Shown: in pieces, positions 7,880-14,354 of the stretch
Position numbering within the stretch: position 1 is the stretch's first letter
Layout: each line of letters starts with the position of its first letter
Position numbers and translations under genes: made by a program
Assembly: GCA_003567835.1 (NCBI GenBank)
Contig: PWYO01000130.1
Span: forward strand, 1 to 22,285
DNA length: 22,285 nucleotides
Reading direction: 5' to 3'
Source: Actinomycetota bacterium
GTDB taxonomy: Bacteria > Actinomycetota > Humimicrobiia > Humimicrobiales > Humimicrobiaceae
Notes under the pieces: model-generated
Databases searched by the model: none
What the model was told of the DNA's origin: nothing
What the model saw: the letters and a program-made list of their open reading frames with translations, nothing else

Positions 7880-8683
7880 TTATCCTTTCTGATTGATCAC
7901 ATTGGTGACAATTTTGGTTACCAGCTTCACCAGCTCATCGGTGCTCATATTGATATTTTTAGTGCCAGAATCTGTATTTGTCTTGTTCTGGGGCTCTCCG
8001 ATGACCTTGGAATCAATCCTGCACCCTGCATAATGGGTATCCATGCCCCATTCCTGCCTGAGCTTGAGCATCTTTTCAACATTTTCCTCACCGATAAGGT
8101 TAATTTGGCCCAGCTGTTTGGCCACCAAATATATTTTTGCAAAAAGCTCCAAACTTTCCATCCGGTAATAGGTGTTATATACATCAGGGCCAATGGAAAG
8201 GGCCCCATGGTTCTCAAGCAAAAATACATTATGGCTGGGCAAATATTTCCGGATGCTATTGGGGATCTCTTCGGTGGAAGGGGTCCCGTACGCAGCCAGG
8301 GGAATGGAGCCCAAAGAAATCACCACTTCGGGAATGACACACTCATCCAGCGCCATACCCGCACAGGCAAACCCGGTTGCCGTAGGGGGATGGGCATGGA
8401 CCACAGCATTTACATCAGGCCTGTTTTTAAACACATCAAGATGCATTTTGATTTCCGAAGATGGATTCAACTCTCCTTCCACTTTGTTTCCGGAACCATC
8501 TACTTTGACCAGCTGATCGGTGGTCAGATACCCTTTGCTCATGCCCGTGGGCGTGCACAGGTAAACATCTTGGGAAAGCTTAATGGAAACATTGCCGTCA
8601 TTTGCAGCAACCCAACCCTGCCTGTAAATTCTTCTGCAAACCTCTATGATGTCTTTTCTGTATTCACTCTCACTTTTTGCCAT
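7880..8683 (-). CDS. Class II aldolase (fuculose/rhamnulose-1-phosphate type) with C-terminal encapsulation peptide
   Basis: The product (267 aa) belongs to the zinc-dependent class II aldolase/adducin family: AANDGNVSIK (residues 27-36), CTPTGMSKG, NPSSEIKMHL with the Glu77 equivalent of FucA Glu73, VVHAHPP (His96, His98) and LLENHGAL (His159), the three zinc ligands. Such enzymes split fuculose- or rhamnulose-1-phosphate to DHAP and L-lactaldehyde; some relatives act on 5-deoxyribulose-1-phosphate. The catalytic domain ends near residue 230; a polar linker (PQNKTNTDSGTKN) leads to a terminal amphipathic helix (TDELVKLVTKIVTNVIN), a C-terminal encapsulation peptide. This enzyme is thus the probable signature enzyme of the compartment. 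The ATG at 8683 with AAAGGA 8 bases upstream is preferred over a GTG at 8716, which overlaps the preceding gene. The exact sugar phosphate is unknown. Confidence 0.93.
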   Translation of the reverse strand: MAKSESEYRKDIIEVCRRIYRQGWVAANDGNVSIKLSQDVYLCTPTGMSKGYLTTDQLVKVDGSGNKVEGELNPSSEIKMHLDVFKNRPDVNAVVHAHPPTATGFACAGMALDECVIPEVVISLGSIPLAAYGTPSTEEIPNSIRKYLPSHNVFLLENHGALSIGPDVYNTYYRMESLELFAKIYLVAKQLGQINLIGEENVEKMLKLRQEWGMDTHYAGCRIDSKVIGEPQNKTNTDSGTKNINMSTDELVKLVTKIVTNVINQKG

Positions 8684-8705
8684 TTCATCGATCCTTTGGT
8701 TCAAT

Positions 8706-9281
8706 TTAACATGCACATAATGAAGAGGAAAGCCAGCGAAGCACCTGGGGGTCCGGATTGGGTATGATTTTGCTGGCTATCATGGCCCCCTTGGCCCCCA
8801 AAAATTCAGATGCCTGGCCCACCGCTTCTTCCACTGCTGAAAGCTGGCCGGTTATGATAAAAAAACTGTTGACCCCGCAGCCCCTGGCCAGCCTGAAATC
8901 CAAAAACTGGACCGGAGCGGTATCCACAGTGATATCTGCAGCATTGATCAGATAGGCCATCTGTAAAGACTCCACAATGCCCACCGACCCTGCAGGCAGA
9001 ACATATTTGGCCCCTGAAATGGCATCAATGACCTGCCGGTCTATGCCTCCGATAACCATGGCACTGAACAGGTGCCGGCCTCCCTGGCTTTGGGCAGCCC
9101 TGCAGCTGGTATCCAAAGCATCCAGAGCCCCTTCCACCACAGTAAGGTATTTGCCCGGACATAAAGTGGTGGCAATCATCAGGTTCACCTGGGCAGCCTT
9201 CATGATGGTATCGGTGACCTGTATGCCTGCGGGAATGCTTTTAAATTCCATAACCGCGATATTTCCAATATCTTTTTTCAT
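8706..9281 (-). CDS. Second PduT-like BMC-T shell protein with pore cysteine
   Basis: A tandem BMC-domain protein (191 aa) with domain starts near IAVMEFKSIPAGI (about residue 8) and SVGIVESLQMAYLI (about residue 98). The motif TLCPGKYLTVV puts Cys41 at the position of the PduT 4Fe-4S cysteine, so it could also hold a cluster at its threefold pore. It diverges from the other copy (4100-4648) in the second domain (LARGCGVNSFFIITGQ) and ends in a Cys-Ala-Cys tail, which is unusual. The ATG at 9281 overlaps the stop of the PduS-like gene as TGATG, so translation of the two is coupled; that fits a PduS-PduT electron-transfer pair. An in-frame TTG just upstream is less likely. AGGGA lies about 8 bases before the ATG. 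Confidence 0.92.
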   Translation of the reverse strand: MKKDIGNIAVMEFKSIPAGIQVTDTIMKAAQVNLMIATTLCPGKYLTVVEGALDALDTSCRAAQSQGGRHLFSAMVIGGIDRQVIDAISGAKYVLPAGSVGIVESLQMAYLINAADITVDTAPVQFLDFRLARGCGVNSFFIITGQLSAVEEAVGQASEFLGAKGAMIASKIIPNPDPQVLRWLSSSLCAC

Positions 9282-10612
9282 CAAACTTTCCCTATGGTTA
9301 CATAATCTTGGCCCACTTCAAGCACTTTCCCTTCAATGGAGCTGTGGATTTTGGATCCCAGCTTCTGGGGGGCAATATCTGCCACCAGGTCCCCTTCTGA
9401 GACCCTATCGCCTTTGCGCACCACAGGCACCGAAGGCGCACCCACATGCTGGGTCAAATACAGTTTTACTTGATTTACCGGTTCCCTAAAAGCCTCTAAA
9501 GCTGTGTCCGGATACTGGTCTACTTCCAGCCTTTGCTTGAGCCGGTCGACAGGTACTTTTCGGAACTGTTTGAATGGATTGGCATGAAGGTCTTTTCGGG
9601 TGTGGGGGTTTTTGATGCCCTTCTTGGCCAGTTCAGCCTTCACATAATTAAAAATTGCCCTTGCGGAAAGGTCTACCACACAGCTGTAAAGCTCACAAAG
9701 GCCGCAATCGCAGCATAAGTAGGCATAATCAAATTTTTCCAGATCTTCCTGGTCCAGCTGGCCCTTATAAAGTCTTTTCATCATGTCGTCAGGAAAAAGG
9801 TCGTGGCCCAATAGATACCGGGGACAGAGGTCTGTGCACATCCTGCAGCTTAGGCAGATGGCCTGGGCCCTCTTAACCTGGCCGCCGTCAGCCCTGTTCC
9901 TCTGTATGCTTACGATATTGTCCTGGGGCAGGACCATCATGGACTTGGTGGTCTTTTTTACAGCATAGGTGTCCGGGTCAATGGGTTTGCCCATCATCGG
10001 CCCCCCGTCATAGACCACATGGCCTTGGCCGGGCACAAACCCCGCATAATCCAGCAAGACCTTCACCGGCGTTCCTACAGGAACCTTTACTGTCACCGGG
10101 TTTTGGACCTCCCCGTTTATGGTCACAAATTTTTGGACCACTTTCCTGCCTTCCAGGGCCCCGGCAATATTCAATAGGGTTTCTACATTAATCACCACAC
10201 AGCCCACCATCAGGGGAATACCGCCCTCGGGAACAATTTTTCCGGTGACCTCCTGGACCAGCACCTGCTCATCCCCTGCAGGATAGAAGTTTCCCAGCTT
10301 ATAAACCTGGAAACTGAACCCGTCACCCTTAAAATTTTCGATGACTTTGATGGCTTTTTTGTATTTGGCTTTCAGGGCAATGATGACCGTCTTGGCTCCA
10401 GTAAGGCGTGCAGCTGCCTTTAGGCCCTGCGCCACCCGGTCAAATTCTTTTTCCAAAAGGATCTTGTCTACATCAATTAAAGGCTCGCATTCAGCAGCAT
10501 TCACAATGAGACTGTCGATTTTTGCGTCCAGCTTGACATGGGTGGGAAAACCGGCACCCCCGGCGCCAACCACCCCGGCATCTTTGATCAAATCAATTTC
10601 ATGATTGGCCAT
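9281..10612 (-). CDS. pduS: PduS-like flavin/Fe-S electron-transfer protein (RnfC-related)
   Basis: The product (443 aa) starts with the RnfC/NuoF-like nucleotide-binding motif VVGAGGAGFPTHVKL (residues 14-28), continues with an SLBB-type region (VTINGEVQNPVTVKVPVGTP near residue 163) and has two 4Fe-4S motifs, CLSCRMCTDLCP (Cys253, 256, 259, 263) and the Cys-rich CCDCGLCELYSC near 300-311. The C-terminal part (VPVVRKGDRVSEGDLVADIA onward) resembles a barrel-sandwich fold. PduS binds FMN and two clusters and passes electrons from NADH, in the Pdu system to cobalamin. Here no B12-dependent dehydratase is seen, so the more likely role is to remove electrons from NADH made by the aldehyde dehydrogenase and hand them to the PduT-like tile encoded directly downstream. 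It overlaps the preceding BMC-P gene by 14 bases. GGAG precedes the ATG. Confidence 0.92.
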   Translation of the reverse strand: MANHEIDLIKDAGVVGAGGAGFPTHVKLDAKIDSLIVNAAECEPLIDVDKILLEKEFDRVAQGLKAAARLTGAKTVIIALKAKYKKAIKVIENFKGDGFSFQVYKLGNFYPAGDEQVLVQEVTGKIVPEGGIPLMVGCVVINVETLLNIAGALEGRKVVQKFVTINGEVQNPVTVKVPVGTPVKVLLDYAGFVPGQGHVVYDGGPMMGKPIDPDTYAVKKTTKSMMVLPQDNIVSIQRNRADGGQVKRAQAICLSCRMCTDLCPRYLLGHDLFPDDMMKRLYKGQLDQEDLEKFDYAYLCCDCGLCELYSCVVDLSARAIFNYVKAELAKKGIKNPHTRKDLHANPFKQFRKVPVDRLKQRLEVDQYPDTALEAFREPVNQVKLYLTQHVGAPSVPVVRKGDRVSEGDLVADIAPQKLGSKIHSSIEGKVLEVGQDYVTIGKV

Positions 10613-10880
10613 TTTTCTCCAATTCTATGTTGTCAACTTTTGCCACCAGGGCCGCATCCACATTCTTCTTTCTGGTGCGCACAGTCCTTTTGGCGGTGCT
10701 GCCGGTAACAATCAAACCGATTTCCCCTTCTCCCATTCCTACCGTATCTACTGCTACAAAATACTCTTCCCTGCTCTTCAGGTCCGTTTGCAGGCATTGC
10801 ACCAAAAGAATCTTAAAACCTTCCAAAGAAGGGTCCTTGATGGTGGAGGTTATGCTGCCTACCACCTTTACCAATCTCAT
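10599..10880 (-). CDS. BMC-P pentameric vertex protein (EutN/CcmL family)
   Basis: A 93-residue EutN/CcmL family protein. It shows the N-terminal VKVVGSITSTIKDPSLEGFK, the middle VAVDTVGMGEGEIGLIVTGS (typical AVD.VGAG.GE..L...GS) and the terminal AALVAKVDNIEL. Five copies cap shell vertices. It starts with ATG seven bases after the previous BMC-P stop, with GAGG as ribosome binding site, and its 3' end overlaps the PduS-like gene by 14 bases. It is one of four BMC-P genes in the window and, with its neighbour upstream, forms a pair. The family assignment rests on clear motifs; its position among the paralogues in the shell cannot be told. Confidence 0.95.
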   Translation of the reverse strand: MRLVKVVGSITSTIKDPSLEGFKILLVQCLQTDLKSREEYFVAVDTVGMGEGEIGLIVTGSTAKRTVRTRKKNVDAALVAKVDNIELEKNGQS

Positions 10881-10886
10881 ACAACC

Positions 10887-11180
10887 TCATCCATGGATAA
10901 CTTTTTGACCGCCTTCCAGATCAATGCTGTCTACATGACCCACAATGCAGCCCCGGATGGGTATGCTCATCTTGCCCATGACCTTGCATATTGTGGTGCC
11001 GTTTTCAATCCAATAGATCAGGCTGCCGATGGCGGTGTTGAGGTAATCGGCAACAATAATCTTTCTCCCTTTGACATCACCATCCGGGCCCACCGGTTTT
11101 ACAACCATAAGCTTGATACCTTCAAGCCGTTCATGTTTGATGGTTGATACGACATTGCCTATGACTCTGCCCAGTCTCAT
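10887..11180 (-). CDS. BMC-P vertex protein, divergent
   Basis: A 97-residue EutN/CcmL family protein with the N-terminal signature RLGRVIGNVVSTIKHERLEG and the end IVGHVDSIDL. The middle departs from its three paralogues: instead of AVD.VGAG.GE it reads VADYLNTAIGSLIYWIENGT, and ICKVMGKMSIPIRGC replaces the usual GSSAR segment. It may form a special vertex or a modified pentamer pore. The start is the ATG at 11180, one base after the TGA of the deoR gene (TGAGATG), with GGAG about 11 bases upstream inside deoR; a TTG at 11213 would overlap deoR further and lengthen the N-terminus beyond the family norm. The coupling implies that the regulator and shell genes are on one transcript. Confidence 0.88.
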   Translation of the reverse strand: MRLGRVIGNVVSTIKHERLEGIKLMVVKPVGPDGDVKGRKIIVADYLNTAIGSLIYWIENGTTICKVMGKMSIPIRGCIVGHVDSIDLEGGQKVIHG

Positions 11181-11181
11181 C

Positions 11182-11970
11182 TCAGTATATGACTCCGATA
11201 CCTTTTTGCTCAAAAAAATCCAGATAATGTTTTTCCGGTTTCTTGTCTGTAATTATAGTATTAATATGCCCCCAGTGGCAAACCCTATTTAGGGTTACTT
11301 TGCCGAATTTACTGCTGTCAATGAGAAGGATGACCTTGCTTGCCTGGCCCATGATAATTTTTTTGAGGGCAATATTCTGATGGTTCTGTTCGGTTATGCC
11401 CGCATGCAGAGATATCCCTGCCGCAGATATAAAGCAGAGGTCTACATACACTTCTTTGAGGAAATTTTCTGCAGCCAGCCCGTAAAAACCCCAGGTTAGC
11501 GCATTTAGCTCTCCCCCGGTTGCAAAAACCTGTATATGTTCATTGGACTTAAGCGCATTCACTGCTTCCAGACCATTGGTAACCACGGTAAGGGTGTCCT
11601 TGCCGGTAAGTTTTTTGGCCAGAGCCAGGGTTGTAGTGGAGCCGTCCATAAACAAGGTCGACCCCTGGGCAACCAGATCCACGGCCTTCAGTGCAATGGC
11701 ATCCTTTTCTTGGGGATGGATCATCTCCCGGAATGTGCTGGATATCTCATGGGTAGAATCATTAAAAGCCAGTGCGCCGCCATACACCCTTTTTAGTACG
11801 CCTTCTTTTTCTAAACTGGCCAGGTCCCGTAAAACAGTCATTTCAGAAACACTGAAAATGGAGGACAGTTCTGAAGTCTTAATCCTGCCATTCTTATTGA
11901 TCATTTTGGCTATTTGGAGCTTGCGTTCTGCTGAAAGCATGGGCAAATGTTTGACTTTGTTAATTACCAT
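11182..11970 (-). CDS. DeoR-family transcriptional regulator
   Basis: The product (262 aa from this start) has an N-terminal DeoR helix-turn-helix (AERKLQIAKMINKNGRIKTS, then SVSEMTVLRDLASLEKEGVL, about residues 14-60) and a C-terminal DeoRC sugar-phosphate sensor domain (LFMDGSTTTLALAKKL, VVTNGLEAVNAL, FATGGELN). Members usually repress sugar catabolic operons and are released by a phosphorylated intermediate, here perhaps the aldolase substrate. It is encoded inside the operon between the acyl kinase and BMC-P genes, so it probably regulates itself and its neighbours. The start is uncertain: a TTG at 12000, ATG at 11970 and ATG at 11940 are all in frame and none has a good ribosome binding site; the family's usual N-terminus (M..ERK..I) would fit 11940 as well. 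Confidence 0.9.
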   Translation of the reverse strand: MVINKVKHLPMLSAERKLQIAKMINKNGRIKTSELSSIFSVSEMTVLRDLASLEKEGVLKRVYGGALAFNDSTHEISSTFREMIHPQEKDAIALKAVDLVAQGSTLFMDGSTTTLALAKKLTGKDTLTVVTNGLEAVNALKSNEHIQVFATGGELNALTWGFYGLAAENFLKEVYVDLCFISAAGISLHAGITEQNHQNIALKKIIMGQASKVILLIDSSKFGKVTLNRVCHWGHINTIITDKKPEKHYLDFFEQKGIGVIY

Positions 11971-12007
11971 TATTTTATGTTTATTGATGTGGTTTGTCAA
12001 TCTATTT

Positions 12008-13075
12008 TCAGTATGAAGAAATAGGGATCTTATGCTCTACCAAGCCCAGCATAATGCCTTCAGCCATGGCTTCCAGCTCATTTTCTCCCGGATAGACCAG
12101 AACCCGGGGGCAGATAAACGCAACCCTGGCCGTAATAAGGTCCACAAAGGTCTGGTCATGGGCCAGGCCTCCCGTGAGCACCAGGGCCGCCACATCACCG
12201 GCAACCAGCACAGACCTTGCGGCTATCTCCTGGGCAATCTGGTAAGCCATAGCGTCAATGACCCGCTTCACCTTTTGCTCGCCCTGCCTGTAGCGGGCCA
12301 TCAGACCTTTGAAATCCGTGGTTTTAAAATAAGCAGCCAGGCCTCCTTGCCCCATGATCATGGAATAAGCCTGCTCATAATTGAGCTTGTTTTCCAATAC
12401 ATATTGCAAAAAAGTGCCTGCTGCCAAACCGCCGGACCGCTCCGGCGTAAAGGGCCCTTCGCCCTGGGTGGCATGATTCACATCGGCTACCCGGCCTTTT
12501 TTATGCAGGGCCACACTGATGCCGCCGCCCATATGGGCCACCACCAGGTTTATGTCCCTATAACGGCTGCCCAGCTGGACAGCAGCCTGCCTGGCGACTT
12601 TTTTCTGGTTTAGGGCATGAAAGATGCTGCGTCTTTCAAATAAGGGGTGTCCGCTTACCCGGACCATATCTTCCAGTTCATCCACACAGACCGGGTCCAT
12701 CACATAGGCTTCCTTTTTCTGTCTGCGAGCATAGTGGTGCGCTATAACCGCACCCAGGTTTGAGGCATGCTGCCCATAGCGGGCTTCCTTAAGGTCTTGG
12801 ATCATTTTTTGGTTCACCGCATACAGGCCGCTATCCAGAGGCCTTAACAGACCGCCCCGCCCGATAAAAAAATCAATTTGGCCAAGGTCAATTTGCTGCT
12901 CTTCTAAAAAACGGTCTACAGAGTCCAGCCGGAGGCCCAGCTGGCCCATCACTTTGCTGAATTTGCCGGTTTGGTCCCTGGTATGCCGGATTGTTTTGAC
13001 CAGCTCTGCGCGGCGGCCGCAGAAAAGCCCGACCTTGGTAGACGTAGAGCCGGGGTTGATCACAAAAATTTTCAT
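12008..13075 (-). CDS. buk: Butyrate-kinase-family acyl kinase (Buk; ASKHA superfamily)
   Basis: The product (355 aa) has the butyrate kinase layout: FVINPGSTSTKVGLF at the N-terminus, FFIGRGGLLRPLDSGLYAVN, YGQHASNLGAVIAHHYA, SIFHALNQKKVARQAA, VVAHMGGGISVALHKKGR, GEGPFTPERSGGL and a C-terminal LVLTGGLAHDQTFVD. It should transfer phosphate from an acyl-phosphate to ADP. In most catabolic microcompartment loci this step is done by an acetate/propionate kinase, so a Buk-type enzyme suggests a different acyl group, possibly lactoyl-phosphate made by PduL (inference). No encapsulation helix is evident, so it probably acts in the cytosol. The ATG at 13075 has GGAG 9 bases upstream; a GTG 18 bases earlier lacks support. 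It lies upstream of deoR by 37 bases. Confidence 0.93.
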   Translation of the reverse strand: MKIFVINPGSTSTKVGLFCGRRAELVKTIRHTRDQTGKFSKVMGQLGLRLDSVDRFLEEQQIDLGQIDFFIGRGGLLRPLDSGLYAVNQKMIQDLKEARYGQHASNLGAVIAHHYARRQKKEAYVMDPVCVDELEDMVRVSGHPLFERRSIFHALNQKKVARQAAVQLGSRYRDINLVVAHMGGGISVALHKKGRVADVNHATQGEGPFTPERSGGLAAGTFLQYVLENKLNYEQAYSMIMGQGGLAAYFKTTDFKGLMARYRQGEQKVKRVIDAMAYQIAQEIAARSVLVAGDVAALVLTGGLAHDQTFVDLITARVAFICPRVLVYPGENELEAMAEGIMLGLVEHKIPISSY

Positions 13076-13103
13076 GGTCAAAACTCCATCCACGTACAGT
13101 GGC

Positions 13104-13134
13104 CAAAAACCCGGCTTCCCCAGCCCGCAGCCGG
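13104..13134 (-). terminator. Hairpin plus T run between glcF2 and buk: terminator or attenuator
   Basis: In the 70-base gap, read on the minus strand, CCGGCT and AGCCGG form a perfect 6-bp GC-rich stem with a 12-base loop, followed by GTTTTT. This looks like a modest intrinsic terminator or attenuator that could separate the membrane/Fe-S gene pair from the kinase and shell genes. No promoter is evident between it and the kinase start, so read-through is expected. The loop is long and the T run short, hence moderate confidence. Confidence 0.4.
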
Positions 13135-13145
13135 CTTATGGCTGA

Positions 13146-14354
13146 TTAATCTTTCTGCAGGCACATCAGCACCAGCTCTGAAATATCTTTTACCTTAATC
13201 TTGGATTTTTCCTTCTTCAGGGCATTGAGCATGGTACGGGCACATTGCTGGCAGGCGGAAACCACGATATCCGCTCCGGTTTTGATCACTTCTTCTGCCT
13301 TTATTTTGGCGATATCCTGTACCAGCTTGGGATCTGCGGCCTCCACATTGCCGCCGCCGCCGCAGCACAGCGCACGCTCTCTGCTGTTTTCAAGCTCCAC
13401 AAACTCTGCCCCGGGTATGCTTTTGATAATCTCCCTGGGTTCTTCATAGATCCCGGAGCTTCTGCCCAGATCACAGGGGTCGTGGTAAGTGATTTTTTTA
13501 TCCAAAGGCTTTAACCGTATTTTCTCTTCCTTTATGAGACGGTCCAGGTACTGGACCAGGTGGAGAACCTCAAAATCCATCTCCACCGACGGCTGAATCT
13601 GACTGTAGATATGGGTCCACATGTGGTAACAGGAGGGGCAGGAAGTCACCAGGACTTTGGCTCCGGTGGCAGCCACTGTTTCTACATTATGCTTGGCAAA
13701 TTCTAAAAAATCATCTTTAAAGCCCGAGGTCAGCAGCGGAAAGCCGCAGCACCATTCCTCATCGCCTAAAACACCGAAATCGATATCCGCATGCTGAAAG
13801 ATCTGGACCACAGAACGGGGCAGCTTGAACACACGGGGCGAAAAAGAAGACACACACCCCACAAAAAAAGCCACATCCATTTTGGTTTTCACATACCGGT
13901 CCTGGGGTATATTGGGAACCTTATTGATCCAGTCCACCCTGCCTTCATTGGTGTCAAAAGAAACATTTTTGGCTTTAAGCAGCCGTTCCCGCAGCATATC
14001 CAGGGCCTTGGGATGCTTTCCTTCTTCGGCCAGCACTTCCCGCAGCTTAACCCATATGTCCTGCAGCTTGATGCCGATATGGCAGTCAAGCTCGCATCTG
14101 GCGCACATGGTACAGGCATAGGCTGCCCGGGCCAGATCCTGTACTTCTTCCTGTTTTATTTCCTTTTTGAGGATCTTGGAAAGCAATCCGAATTGAGTCC
14201 CCGCAAATTTCTTAAGCAGTTTAACCTTTTTGGAAGGGGCAATAGAGACATCATCGCTTCCCAGCACTGCTGTACACAGGTCCATACAGTTGCCGCATTT
14301 GGTACAGGCATCTATTTCTGCCAATTGCAATACATTAAACTTTTCAAGTTTCAT
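13146..14354 (-). CDS. HdrD/GlcF-like Fe-S protein with two CCG domains
   Basis: The product (402 aa) has two ferredoxin-type motifs, CTKCGNCMDLC (Cys17, 20, 23, 27) and CTMCARCELDC (Cys81, 84, 87, 91), both lacking the usual proline after the last cysteine. Two complete CCG domains follow: GCVSSFSPR...EWCCGFP...SCPSC and HDPCDLGRSSG...LCCGGGGN...CQQC. It is a paralogue of the GlcF at 161-1348, with long identical blocks, but its start overlaps the stop of a heme b membrane protein gene by four bases (ATGA), which mirrors HdrD with HdrE. The pair would be a membrane-attached electron-transfer module, perhaps linking lactate or NADH oxidation to quinone or to a thiol acceptor. The ATG has GGAG 8 bases upstream. 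The partner flavoprotein is uncertain; only one GlcD is present. Confidence 0.9.
   Translation of the reverse strand: MKLEKFNVLQLAEIDACTKCGNCMDLCTAVLGSDDVSIAPSKKVKLLKKFAGTQFGLLSKILKKEIKQEEVQDLARAAYACTMCARCELDCHIGIKLQDIWVKLREVLAEEGKHPKALDMLRERLLKAKNVSFDTNEGRVDWINKVPNIPQDRYVKTKMDVAFFVGCVSSFSPRVFKLPRSVVQIFQHADIDFGVLGDEEWCCGFPLLTSGFKDDFLEFAKHNVETVAATGAKVLVTSCPSCYHMWTHIYSQIQPSVEMDFEVLHLVQYLDRLIKEEKIRLKPLDKKITYHDPCDLGRSSGIYEEPREIIKSIPGAEFVELENSRERALCCGGGGNVEAADPKLVQDIAKIKAEEVIKTGADIVVSACQQCARTMLNALKKEKSKIKVKDISELVLMCLQKD

Noticed and set aside
8684..8716. GTG start for the aldolase at 8716
   Set aside because: It overlaps the BMC-T gene and lacks a ribosome binding site; the ATG at 8683 has AAAGGA at good spacing and fits the family's N-terminus.
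9281..10612. Reading the PduS-like protein as RnfC of an Rnf complex
   Set aside because: No rnfA, B, D, E or G is nearby, and the gene sits between BMC-P and PduT-like genes and overlaps both neighbours.
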